From contig JAUKUA010000001.1 in NCBI GenBank assembly GCA_030549175.1, positions 7,626,001-7,690,000 of the forward strand: 64,000 bases of DNA, given 5' to 3'. Below the pieces are notes generated by a model, which did not search any database, was not told the origin of the DNA, and saw only the letters and a list, made by a program, of their open reading frames with translations. A program made the translations under genes and the position numbers. Below are positions 1 through 9,698 of this stretch, one piece after another. Numbering within the stretch: position 1 is the first letter of the stretch; the number at the start of each line of letters is the position of its first letter. Origin of the DNA: Lasiosphaeris hirsuta. Its lineage: Eukaryota > Ascomycota > Sordariomycetes > Sordariales > Lasiosphaeriaceae.

Positions 1-646
1 AAAGCCATCATCGTACCCACGATGGAGTGTCACGCTAGTCATTACATTGCTCATTTGTGTCCTAGTGTTCAGACTCACCCTCTGTGCTTATGGTGACAGC
101 GGCCTACAGTGGCATTGTATCCCCCGTTTGAGAGTGCTAGCTCAGCAAGTCGTCTTTGGATCGCCCCTTTTGTTTTGGCGTCCCGCCATACGCTCTGTCT
201 TGACCTATCTAGACCCTCACCGGCCTGTGTTAGGTGCGCAGGTCGTAACAGATATTCAGAAGATGTGGTTTTATATATCGGAATTTGGTGCCCAGACAGA
301 TTCCTGAAAGTAAGCATGATGGATATTAGCTGGGTTTGAGCCGTGTCAGTATCGGCAGGAGTAGGCGTTAGAGAGGAGTGCGTGGCAGGAGCTGTCGACG
401 GGGCCAGTGAGGTAGGTGCGGAAAATTAGGAGGCGCTGGATCTTATATGGGTGCGGAATGAAATGACAGTGGAGAATGTGCTGAATTGGCACCCCACTTA
501 AGCCCTGTTTCTGAGGCACATTGAAGGGGTGTCTGCTAGAATCCTTCAAGTCTCCACGACGTGCACATTTGCTGCCTGCAAGTCCTTAGGACTGTTTATG
601 ATTTCATATTCGACCTCTTCACCGTCCCTGAGCGTTCTGAACCCTT
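1..646. other. No gene recognised; flank of LTR element
   Basis: Only short overlapping reading frames on both strands occur here, with no recognisable domain, start context or splice pattern. The stretch borders a Copia-type LTR at 647 and is probably decayed repeat-rich DNA. A minus-strand open frame at 346-549 might be the tail of the truncated gene at 1858-2777 separated by the retroelement, but I could not match it to that family. Confidence 0.4.
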
Positions 647-818
647 TGTTGGGAGTGGGGCACTCCCAGGCGCGGGACCGCACCTGGCACACAGGCCACT
701 GGGGCCAGTGCTCCAACCCACCACCTTTTTCCCACTCGTAGATGCAGATCCATCACCAAGATCTTGCATCTACGCTTAATAGCAGATAGTAGCAATACAG
801 CACATTGCCACTCCAACA
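647..818 (+). mobile_element. LTR of a Copia-type retrotransposon (5' LTR)
   Basis: A 172-bp terminal repeat that opens with TGTTGGGAGTGGGG and closes with ATTGCCACTCCAACA, so its two ends are inverted copies of each other, as in LTRs of the TG...CA class. A clearly related copy in opposite orientation lies at 12976-13151. The sequence right after it (819 onward, GGTTATGAAGTCC) sits where a primer-binding site belongs, and a Copia-like gag frame begins about 400 bp downstream in the matching orientation. No matching 3' LTR is present, so the element is truncated. The boundaries rest on the palindromic ends and on comparison with the second copy. Confidence 0.8.
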
Positions 819-1234
819 GGTTATGAAGTCCTCTGCGCGCCATTTAATCGCCAAATAACGCGATTGCGCACATCAACACCTCCATCAACGGAATCAACGA
901 TATCCAAAGGTGCAGCGCCTTTACCGCCATTTTGTCAATTCCACCATCGATCAAGCCTTGCAAGCACCACAGCGGCTCGCCTTGCAGATCGACTACCCCT
1001 CTAACAACAAACAAACCAAGACCCTCTGCGACAGCCGCAAGCCTACTTGCTTCCACCCTGCACCTATCCGACTGGCCCGGCCAAGCGATTTAGCCCTGGA
1101 ATAGCGGAATTTATTCCTCCGTCGAGTGGGTGACCCCACGAAACGAACAACGAAATCCTTGTCCACCGGGACCCACAAGATTTCACAAACACACACACAA
1201 TCCTTCCACAATACTGCTACGTTACCCCACCACG

Positions 1235-1858
1235 ATGAGTGACGTCAGAATCAAAGTTCCGGCCTTGAAGGGTGAATCAAACCTTGAGGCATGGGACACT
1301 ATGCTCTTCAGGGCCCTTCAAGTTCAAGGCCTTCATCAGTACATCAAGGATGGTGTACCTGAGCCTGCAATAGAAGGAGAGAAAGTACAGTGGAACAAGG
1401 ATAGAGGCATGGTCGGCTACATCATTGGTTACACTCTTCTGGACCCAGAGATCTCTGGAGCCCTCAAGAATAACGGGTAGGACCCCCTTGAGGAAGACCC
1501 CAAGAAGACGTATGATCTTGTCAAGCAAGTCATCGGTGGCATCACGAAAGCTAGCATGACTAGGCTCCTAAAAGAGATCACAACCATCAAGAGATCTAGC
1601 TTCACAACAATAGGAGCTTACACCACTCGCATGGAAACGCTCCGCCGTATGCTCAAGAAGACTGGTGTTGATCTCAACGATAATGCACTCATGGGCCTAA
1701 CACTCAATGGCCTGGAAGATGTCTATCCAGCTAAATACGAGCGATGGGTTGCAACTATGGAATCCAAACTAGGCCTTGAGTGGAAGCACTTGTTGATGGA
1801 ACTTACACGCATTGGCGAAGAAGAAAGGAGTCAACACAATCAAAACCTGGAAGCTTGC
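1235..1858 (+). pseudogene. Copia-type gag polyprotein fragment, broken
   Basis: The frame from the ATG at 1235 begins MSDVRIKVPALKG and contains features of Ty1/Copia gag N-termini (a substrate-like LKGESNLEAWDTMLFRALQ block, then helical segments ending in a GEEERSQ stretch). It is interrupted by one in-frame TAG at 1478-1480 and then stays open in the same frame. The stop fits a tryptophan or glutamine codon turned into TAG, as in RIP. Homology stops at about 1855-1860, where the opposite strand starts to encode the 3' part of an unrelated fungal gene. The zinc knuckle, protease, integrase and reverse transcriptase that should follow are absent. This is a non-functional 5' remnant behind the LTR at 647-818. 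Confidence 0.75.
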
Positions 1859-2777
1859 GGTCGGATTCATATAATAGCGGCTGAGGAAATTAGAAGCCAT
1901 GTCCTGCAGATATACGACTTGCTCCGTCAGGTTTGATAGCATGTCTTTGATCTGAACAACAGTAACAAGTGCGTTCTTCACTTTGCTCGGCATTGTTTCA
2001 GACGAGGCTTCTTGTTTGATGAGCCGTTGATCGACTCTGTGAAGGAGTTCTGCTTGGTTTGCGGCTTGAGCTCTCTGCTCAGAGAGGTGGTTGAGGAGTT
2101 CTTGGTGTGCTTCCTCACGCGTGTCCAATAGCTGAAGGATCTCCTCAACCCGCGAGATAACCGTGGCGTTGTCGGCGCGCGCCGAGTGCCCGAGGGTGGG
2201 TGCATAGAACGAATCAGACCAAATATTGATAGACTACACCAAGGAAAGTGAGACAATCTCTCAGTGTTCTTCCGAAGCTCATTCTGCAGTTATTGCACGC
2301 GGTCTTTCTCTCTCGCCAACCATTCTACCTTCTTATAGGTATCCCCTTACCCAGTTCCTAGAGCCCCCTGGACGCAGGCTTTGTTCATATCTGGGCATCA
2401 GGAGGTCAAGTGTTTGCTGTATGAGCGTTCCGCATTCGTCGACCACGGTTTTTGTCTCCCGCGTCAAACAAACAAGTATGGAGGAGGTGTCATGCTGCTC
2501 GTACGTTGCAACAACCTGTCGGCAGCGAGCAAGGAAGGAAGGGTTAGCCGACTGGCCTTCGTCTAGAAACGGAAAGGGAGATAGGAGGGTAGTTGGTCAG
2601 CTTGCATGCATGAGGACCTGAACGAAGGTATCTTAAGTTCTTTCGCAGGGCTTGGTAGGCTCTGTCGCTGCTGGAAGCGCCCGCTTGTCCCGCCCCCAGA
2701 GCTCTCCCGAGTTGGATGGCGATCTGGCACACAGCAATTATATCGCCGAGACTGCCAAACGTGAGAGCAACCTCCAT
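1858..2777 (-). pseudogene. Truncated, frameshifted conserved fungal protein (MEVALTFGSLGDIIAVCQ family)
   Basis: The start at 2777 gives MEVALTFGSLGDIIAVCQ, the hallmark N-terminus of a large family of ascomycete proteins of unknown function (coiled-coil N-terminal half, often followed by a ubiquitin-like domain). Exon 1 is followed by an apparent intron ending CGACAG, after which VVATYEQHD, then VVDECGTLIQ, resume. Later pieces include a predicted coiled coil (VEEILQLLDTREEAHQELL) and KDMLSNLTEQVVYLQDMAS near 1880. Several frame changes and stops separate these blocks, and the family's C-terminal half is missing: the sequence runs straight into the Copia gag at about 1858. The original role is unknown; this copy is dead. 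Exact intron and frameshift positions are approximate. Confidence 0.65.
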
Positions 2778-2997
2778 GCTGGCGGTACCCTATTAGGCTG
2801 GGGGAGAGTAGAGATGTGAATTGACGGGCAAAGCTGCACGCGCAGCTGGAGAATTCTGGGAACGGCTGATTGTTGATTGCCGGCGGTTATGGGCGAGTCG
2901 CGAACTGGGTCCCTGCCCGTCTTTCCTCGAACTTACCTCTTGAACGAAATACTGGTTGTTTGGGCTTCAACGATGGGGGAGCATGGGCTGTGATCCT

Positions 2998-3145
2998 TGC
3001 GAGAAGCGAAGATCTACCCCACCCGGATGACCACGGCCTTCCCAGCCGCGATAAGCAGACAGACCCCACGACGGACGGGGTGTGGCGATTGTTTGCCTGA
3101 CGAGGGTCCGGTAGTCGAGCAGCGGCAGCGGGAACTATCGCCATC
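2998..3145 (+). pseudogene. Fragment of an unrecognised three-copy gene family
   Basis: This stretch reads SEDLPHPDDHGLPSRDKQTD followed, after a TGA at 3098, by SRAAAAGTIAIL. It aligns in protein and DNA with the middle of the copy at 51326-51898 (SEELQRPPHEDHGLSKRDKE ... SRAAAGTIAL). The part before it does not resemble that copy, so only a piece survives. I do not recognise the family. It lies between the truncated gene at 1858-2777 and the Pogo element. Confidence 0.5.
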
Positions 3146-3433
3146 CTCTTAACAAATGGGACTTTTAGTAGTAGGTTGGTACTGGCGAGCTGGAAGCCGG
3201 AGCAGCAATCTTTTCAGTCGTCGAGTCACGTGAGACTGCTCATGGTGAATTCAGATGCGAGATGTCATCACGGCACAGCAAAAGCAACACCTTTCCTAAC
3301 AAACCACCAGGAGGGACCGTCACTTTGACCGATCATTTCCCACACCGTAACTCAACCATTTAATATACCGACGCGCTAGAATCTCATCAATTCCGCCCCT
3401 CTGAGTCTCCCTCGTCAACATGCGTTAGTATTA

Positions 3434-3481
3434 ACGTACTTTATAAGCGAGTGCGCCATATAAGCGAGTGCGCCACTTTTC
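3434..3481 (+). repeat. Left terminal inverted repeat of the Pogo element
   Basis: Starts ACGTACTTTATAAGCGAG and is the exact reverse complement of 5248-5295 over 48 bp. TA at 3432-3433 precedes it. The duplicated 17-bp block inside the TIR is a likely transposase-binding site. Confidence 0.93.
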
Positions 3482-3532
3482 AACGCGACACCCCACCTTC
3501 ACACAAAACACCAAATTCTACCACAACGAACG

Positions 3533-5206
3533 ATGGCAACACCCTCGTACGAGGCTAGGATAAACCTAGCCCTCAGAGCTCTTCAAAAAGACCCAAAACT
3601 TAAAGTCCGAGCTATAGCTCGGATCTACGACGTCGATAAAGATACCCTTCGACGCCGACGCGCCGGCCGGCCTGCACGACGCGATATTCCAGCCAACTCA
3701 CGTAAACTGACCGATTTGGAAGAGAATACGATTGTTCAGTACATAATCGAGCTATGTACACGCGCATTCCGCCCTCGGCTTTGTTACGTGGAAGATATGG
3801 CCAACCGACTATTACGCGAACGCGACGCGACCCCTGTCGGTAAGCTCTGGGCTCACAACTTCGTCAAACGTCAACCAGAGCTCCGGACGCGTTTATCGCG
3901 TAAATACGACTACCAGAGGGCCAAATACGAAGATCCGAAGATTATTAGCGAGTAGTTTACCCTTGTACATAACATGAAGGCTAAGTACGGTATCTTTGAT
4001 GAAAATACCTATAATTTCGACGAGACTAGCTTTATGATAGGCATTATCACCCTTACTATGGTAGTTACTACCTCAGATAGCCGTAGTAGGGCTAAACAGG
4101 CCCAGCCTAGCAATCGAGAGTAGGCTACAGTCATCCAGGGAGTAAATGCTTAAGGCTAGGCCATCCTACCATTTATCATCTTAGCTACGCAATATTACCT
4201 TACCAACTAGTATAAAGAATGTAACCTTCCGGCTACCTAGTGTATTATAATAACTAATAATGGCTAGACTACGAATGAAAAAGGCATGGATTGGATTCGG
4301 CACTTCGATCTACATACTACGTCTTGTACAAAGGGTAAATATCGGCTTCTAATCCTTGACGGCTACGAGAGCCACCACTCCGAAGAATTCGAAACCTACT
4401 ACCAGAAACAGAACATCATTACACTTTGTATATCTCCACACGCCTCGTACCTACTTCAGCCACTAAATGTTAGCTACTTTGGGCCGCTAAAGAAGACGTA
4501 TGGTCATAAGGTTAAGTAGTATATGCGGATAAGCATTACACACATCAGCAAGTTGGAGTTTCTTTGTAGGTTTAAAGAAGCGTTTTCTGCTTTAATCACA
4601 GAAAAGAATATCTAGGGAGGCTTTGTCGGAGCTGGCCTTATACCGTACGACCCAGAAAGGGTGATATCGAAGCTGGATGTACGTATTCGAACCCTAACAC
4701 TCCCAGTACCAGACCTAGCCACCACACTACCTTAGGTCTCCCAAACGCCACACAACCCTCGAGAGGCCACCTCACAATCAGCACTTATTAAAACTCGAAT
4801 TTCTAACTATCAAGGTAGCTCTCCAACCTCAATGTTCACTACTGTGGATCGACTAGCCAAAGGTACAATGGCTGTAATGTACGAGGTGGCTCTTTTACGT
4901 ACTGAGGTCTCGGCACTACGCAAGGCCAATGAGGGGCTTAGTAAGCGACGGAGGGCTAAAAAAACACGTGTGCGGCTTGGAGGGTTACTTACTGTACAGG
5001 AGGCACAGGATCTACTGGATCAGAAGGCTGTGGGTGAGCAGTTAGCCTAAGAAATACGACAAAGTGGTGGTGGAGCAGGGGGGTCTCGTACGAAGATTCG
5101 GTGTTGTGGGGTGTGCGGCAAGCCTAGCCATAATGCGCGCACTTGCAAGGAGGCTGCAGAATCGTCTGATTCATCTGTTTCTGATTCAGTTATTGTTATT
5201 TCCTAA
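3533..5206 (+). pseudogene. Pogo/Fot1-family transposase, multiple RIP-type nonsense mutations
   Basis: One uninterrupted frame (558 codons including the final TAA at 5204-5206) shows no frameshift but 11 internal stops: TAG or TAA, never TGA. Most fall where the family has tryptophan or glutamine (for example after KIISE, NNG and LP). In order it shows an N-terminal psq-type helix-turn-helix (IARIYDVDKDTLRRRR), a CENP-B-like second DNA-binding half, a DDE endonuclease core and a C-terminal CCHC zinc knuckle (CGVCGKPSHNARTC). The first acidic residue is visible in YNFDETSF and the second in LILDGYESHH. The third, normally LQPLD, reads LQPLN, a G-to-A change consistent with RIP. The enzyme would cut and paste the surrounding element; this copy cannot be made. 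Confidence 0.92.
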
Positions 5207-5247
5207 CGTTGTGGTTGTGTAATTGAGGATAGTTGTGGTTGGGTTGG

Positions 5248-5295
5248 GAAAAGTGGCGCACTCGCTTATATGGCGCACTCGCTTATAAAGTACGT
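5248..5295 (-). repeat. Right terminal inverted repeat of the Pogo element
   Basis: Ends ...AAAGTACGT followed by TA at 5296-5297. It is the exact inverse of the left repeat over 48 bp. Confidence 0.93.
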
Positions 5296-5297
5296 TA

Positions 5298-5623
5298 TGG
5301 AATATCGGATCAGAGTTAGACCGATACGCTTTGGGAAGAGCGGCCTCCGCACGGCTAGTTGGGTAGCAACTCCACACCTACGGTTGAGCTCCTTTCCCCA
5401 GCCGCATTACAGGAAAACGTCATGTTTTGCCGTCCCGGGTGCCAATTCTGGCTAGCCTCGACCCGCTCTTTTCGGCACCCTCAGCCACCCTCCAGAGGTA
5501 CTTGTCAATGACATTCTTAGTGATACAGACCTCTACTTTTCGGAGGGTTTAAACACCCCTGCTAAAGTATGTTGATAGCAGAGGAGATGCAGTTACTTAC
5601 ACAGTTTGTTCGACTTGTAGCAC
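5298..5623. other. No gene seen between the Pogo element and the HNH gene
   Basis: About 325 bp without a supportable reading frame. It is the 3' flank of the HNH gene on the minus strand and probably contains its polyadenylation region. Confidence 0.5.
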
Positions 5624-6678
5624 CTAGCCCTTGTCCGAAACATTGCCGTCATGCTTGTCCTCCTCATCGGTATCCACGCCCGCCTGCTTCTCCTCGGGGT
5701 ATAAATCTATATGATGGGCAAGCCGGCCAAACAGCTCAAACTCCATTCTCTCAGCAGCCTTAGGTCCGCTCTGGATATCTCCCATAATATCGGAACCAGG
5801 TGGGAAGTCGTGCTCGAAATGAGGCTCTCCAGCTCCCTTCATGTTTGTGAGGACAGCTTGCCGGAAATGCCATCGGAGAAGCGTTTCCAAAGGACGCCTT
5901 GTGTCATTGAGAAGGCGAGCATCCAGGAAAGTCCCTGCGATACGCTTACTGTCTCGCTGGAAACAAATGATCTTATAACCATCCTAGATTTATATTAGAT
6001 AACGTTGACGTTTCTTACTATTAGAGAGGACTTACATCGGGATTAATGGAGAAGTGGTAAGAGTCGAATAGCGTGTGTATATCGTCTCGGAGGAGCAGGC
6101 CATTTTGTACTGAATTGATCGTCCCATAAGACCTCCGAGACGGTAGGATGGTGATTTGCTGAGTCCAACCCTGCGTCTTCCATTGATGTTCGTACGCAAG
6201 AGGGAAGATGTGCGCAGCCTCGAAACCTTCCCAGAGACCAAACTCCTTATTCAGATTTTCTTCCTTCGTCACGACGCAACGTCCGTCTCGCTCTCGGACT
6301 TCATCTCTGAATTCGTCTACTCGCGTTCCCGTCTGGAAAGACATCATTCGGGTAAAAGCAGCCTCGGCGGCGTTCTAGATTATATTAGTATTTATATTCG
6401 CAAAGTAGTAGAAAACATACCTGGACGGTGCCATCGGCTACGACAAAATACCTCCCAGGCAGGAGGGGTTGTGTATCTTGGGCGACTATCCCGCCATTTT
6501 CGTCTTGGAGGAAGAAGGGGCCCGGGGGCGAGACGTCGATGATGATATCAACCATGGCGTAAAAGTTGGCATTAGTCACGCCGGCAGTGAGGACTAGGCC
6601 GCCAAGCAGGGTATCGAAATCCCGGAGATCGTAGATGAAGACATCGCGCGCGAGAGCCCGAGCACCCTCGCGCGACAT
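5624..6678 (-). CDS. HNH nuclease domain-containing protein (HNH_2 type)
   Basis: Three exons, 6678-6421, 6374-6036 and 5983-5624, join in phase 0 through introns of 46 bp (GTATGT...CTAG) and 52 bp (GTAAGT...CTAG), giving 318 aa. The first exon is a fungal N-terminal module (RDVFIYDLRDFDTLLGG; LLPGRYFVVADG). The second carries the HNH fold: CVVTKEEN, then FEAAHIFPLA (His about 141), INSVQNGLLL (Asn about 177) and DDIHTLFD (His about 186). The C-terminal exon (LLRWHFRQAVLTNMKG) is typical of these ascomycete proteins and ends in an acidic lysine-rich tail. Family members are presumed metal-dependent DNases but are mostly uncharacterised. The frame is intact although both flanks are transposon debris, so the gene may be recent or under selection. 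Confidence 0.85.
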
Positions 6679-7745
6679 TTTGCCCTCGTGTAGAGGTGTA
6701 GAGTGGGAGGATGAGTGGAAGTGGGATTTGGCAGGGAGGTAACCTTAATTTGCCGGCCCTACTAGGCGGTGAAGTGAAGGCGGTAGGGGCGGCCAGGCGA
6801 AGCGCGGCTGACCAATCAGAAAACGGAAGTCTCGACGGCAACACATGGATTACACTAACAAGCGGACCCGCCTTGCAGCTTATTCCGTAAAGTACCATTA
6901 TCGACTCCGTGGAAGAGGGCGGATTGAGCGATTATGACGGATAAGCCGACAACACCGCATCCCAGCCGCCAGGCTTGGAGGGTCCGGGGTGTCCCGCCCG
7001 ATCTCGACACAGATGGACATCAGAGCAGCAGGGCGCCCCTTTGTTCTCCAGTCTCCGGTCTCCCGCCCCCCCCCCCCCCCGCCCGCCCGCAGCCCCGGTC
7101 ACTTTCTGCACCTTAACACCTCGTTCCAGACAGTGTGTATTTTGACGGCGAATTCATCTCTTCACCACGTTGGCCAGGTCGCATCGACTTCCATCCCCCA
7201 ACCCTCTTGAATATCGCGGCCTATAGAAGACACGGCGCAGCGACTCCAGTAACGGGTGTATTGACGGAGAGGGGCCCGACTCTATTGCTTTGTTGCTTGC
7301 TCGGTACACTAGTTATTATTGTTATTATTATTATTACGGACATTTCTTCCCGTAGGGTTCCTGTCCTGCGACTCGGCCGGGCCACGTCACGGTTGCCCGG
7401 GCCACGTTACAATGTATGCCGATGACACCGCCCGTATATCAAAGCCCGAATTTACACGCACGCTCCTACTATGTCAGAAAATTTACCGGTTGAGGAAATT
7501 GGCACGGCCTCTCTTCCACCTCGACGGTGTAAGTCTTTATGGAGCGCTCCAGGTGAGACAATGTAGACCAGGCGTTGTCTCTGAGCCCCCAGCGATGCCA
7601 TGACATCGCGCCGCCCTGCATGTACTTGGCCGCAGGGAGAATCTTTCTAGGTCACTACCTGTTCTCTGGGCATTCCTGCTGACGCGTCGTGTATGAGTTG
7701 CCAATTGCCTCGAAGGCGGAAGCATGGAATGGCCGAGCTGTGCCC
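6679..7745. other. Intergenic; promoter side of the HNH gene
   Basis: No coding region is supported. The first few hundred bases are the 5' region of the minus-strand HNH gene. There is a run of 15 C at 7066-7080 followed by CCCG repeats, and a short ATT/TTA microsatellite at about 7314-7336. The rest looks like unconstrained DNA. Confidence 0.5.
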
Positions 7746-7879
7746 TGTTACGGCACTGGCACGTTGACAATACATAATCTACAATCTAGGTTCTAACTGT
7801 CGACTTGGAATTCGGGTCTCCCTTTTGGTAGGATAGCACAGTGGCAGTTGGATTGTGGGTTAATTACTACGCCGTGACA
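7746..7879 (+). repeat. 5' LTR of the miniature element
   Basis: 134 bp, ends TGTTACGGC...GCCGTGACA (short inverted termini), preceded by target duplication TGCCC. Confidence 0.83.
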
Positions 7880-8074
7880 TAATTCCAAGTCAGCCAGGCT
7901 ATAGGTTTGGGCCATACCTCTTAGCCCTTGGGAAGGTCAACGTGGGTAGATTTTGGAGGATTCTATATACTGCGCTTCGATATTAGAGCCCTTGAGTAAC
8001 CGCTCGGTTGACCTCTTTGGGGGGGGCGGGGGCCGAGGTTCGAGGACGAACCTCTGGTCGAACCGAGGGGGTAG

Positions 8075-8212
8075 TGTTACGGCACTGGCACGCTGACAGT
8101 ACCTATATAATCCACAATCTGGGTTCCAAGTGTCGACTTGAAATTCTGGTATCCCTTTTGGTAGGATGGCGCAGTGGCAGGTGGATTGTGGGTCAATTGC
8201 TACGCCGTGACA
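8075..8212 (+). repeat. 3' LTR of the miniature element
   Basis: 138 bp, aligned along its whole length with 7746-7879, preceded by a polypurine tract and followed by TGCCC. Confidence 0.83.
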
Positions 8213-8217
8213 TGCCC

Positions 8218-8648
8218 CATGAGGAAGGCAGGATTCGCAACACGGAACGGGCTCGACAATATCAATGATGATTACATATTACGCTTCCCTTCTTCGAGGA
8301 CTGAAAAGTCCTATTTACTGTAGGCATGGAGACCGCGAACCTATGCAGAGTGCCTAAATACCCACAGATTGTGTCATGTCTCACTTGTACAAAGGCATTA
8401 ATAATAGCCCAGGGCAGGTAAACCCTACTTGCAGCGTGGAGCTTAAGTTCAAATGCAGATAGAGGTCTGTTACCTTCAGCTTATAGATACTGGCCGCTAT
8501 GATGCCACCTAGGTCGTGAGTAACACGATGATACAGAATACTGAAAAGGGTGAATCTTTGCTAGGTATACAGACGGGACGCACATTTGGGCATATACCTT
8601 AACTAGATTATGTAACATTAGGCAGTAATCATCTCAAGTTCTGAAGTC
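8218..8648. other. No gene seen
   Basis: About 430 bp between the miniature element and a glycosyltransferase relic. Both strands are dense in stops and no repeat boundary was found. Confidence 0.45.
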
Positions 8649-9090
8649 TCAGCTAGCCTTCGCCATTTCCAAGATTCTGGCTGCAGCAACCTTTCTGCCT
8701 ACATTCACACCACCTACACTTCCAGCCAGCCGTTTGGCGCTGGCTCTCAACCTTTCCGCCGTTACTCCGCTGCTCACCTGGTCCAATGCCGCAGCTAGAT
8801 CCTCACGCCCTACCTCTGGAGCCTATGCACGATTAGCCCAGACGCCAATGTCGAGATATTCTACTCTCGTAGCAAAGTCGTAGGTATCAAGCCAGACGGG
8901 ACACACAACGTGCGGCACACCGGCCGCAACCGCTTCGTGGAACGAGTTAGACCCGCCGTGGTACACGTAAGCCACGATAGATGGCGAGGCGGCAAGAATT
9001 ACTGCCGGGTGTCCAGGGAGCCAAGACATGATGCGGACGCGTGGCGCGATGGCGGGAGGGATTTTCGGAATTTTTGTGGCTTTGAGTTCT
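8649..9090 (-). pseudogene. C-terminal relic of a UDP-glycosyltransferase (GT1 family)
   Basis: On the minus strand the frame runs PKIPPAIAPRVRIMSWLPGH, AYVYHGGSNSFHEAVAAGVP, then HVVCPVWLDTYDFATRVEYL. This is the donor-binding signature region of family 1 glycosyltransferases (HHGG...E...P...D...A...E). After one in-frame TAG at 8825-8823 it continues with a normal amphipathic C-terminus (VGRKVAAARILEMAKAS) to a TGA at 8649-8651. Here HHGG reads YHGG. The N-terminal acceptor domain is missing upstream of about 9090. The parent enzyme would transfer a sugar to a small lipophilic acceptor; this is a dead fragment of roughly 145 codons. Confidence 0.8.
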
Positions 9091-9698
9091 GGTTGTGGCT
9101 ATGGGATCTCAGTCTCGTATCTATATGGTTGGCGTTGAGAGGGGATATCAAGTTCTTTACATGGTACAAGGGGCCGGTTTTAGACGTGCCATCCCTTTGT
9201 AGGAATTGAAAAATGAAACTGACTTAAATGCCTGGCACCCATTACTACTACTCTGCAAGAATGTCTTGATCATGGGTCGGCAATGCTGACACGCCACCAA
9301 GTGGTGACAGACCACTCCTACAATGATACGGGACAACTACACAACAGGCCTTCACTTCAAACATAGTCAAATAGACTGTAACGCCAGCGAGTCATCATCA
9401 TCATCATCAACATCCATTCTTCGAGGATACTAAAATGAGAATAAAAGTACAGACAAGGAAACCGAAACCCGATTCACCACCCAATTGTCTACCCTAAGCA
9501 TACACTCTATCTGGGTACGTGGATTGCGCCTAGAAAGACAGCTCCTTCCCCATTGCTATCCTACCAATCTCCGTCTACTCAGCCCAGAAACCAGTCCGTC
9601 TGAGGGGAGTACCGCGGTTAGTGCCGGGACTGTTTCGTCTCGAAGGGTCAGCCTAGGATATCACTTGATACTCGGGAAACACGGGGGATGACGACATA
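9091..9698. other. No gene seen; one CAT microsatellite
   Basis: About 600 bp with no supportable frame. A (TCA)n run at 9392-9409 is the only notable structure. Confidence 0.45.

Larger units (their letters stand above)
3434..5295 (+). mobile_element. Complete Fot1/Pogo-type DNA transposon, RIP-inactivated
   Basis: A 1862-bp element bounded by perfect 48-bp terminal inverted repeats (3434-3481 and 5248-5295) and flanked on both sides by TA, the target duplication of the Tc1/mariner superfamily. Each TIR contains an internal tandem block (TATAAGCGAGTGCGCC appears twice). The single gene inside encodes a Pogo-class transposase but carries 11 in-frame stop codons, all TAG or TAA. The ends look intact, so an active relative elsewhere in the genome could in principle mobilise it. 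It sits in a tract rich in decayed genes. Confidence 0.93.
7746..8212 (+). mobile_element. Miniature (TRIM-like) Gypsy-type LTR element with target duplication
   Basis: Two direct repeats, 7746-7879 and 8075-8212, each begin TGTTACGGCACTGGCACG and end TACGCCGTGACA. They enclose only 195 bp. The five bases before (TGCCC, 7741-7745) and after (TGCCC, 8213-8217) are identical, the target duplication of an LTR retrotransposon. Just before the second repeat lies a purine-rich tract (ACCGAGGGGGTAG), the expected position and look of a polypurine tract. The internal segment has no gag or pol. It is therefore either a terminal-repeat retrotransposon in miniature or an internally deleted Gypsy copy. 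Orientation follows the polypurine tract. The two LTRs have diverged visibly, so the insertion is not recent. Confidence 0.85.

Noticed and set aside
7066..7080. C run and other homopolymers (25070-25091, 33312-33328) as functional sites
   Set aside because: Simple homopolymers are common and error-prone. There is no supporting context for function.
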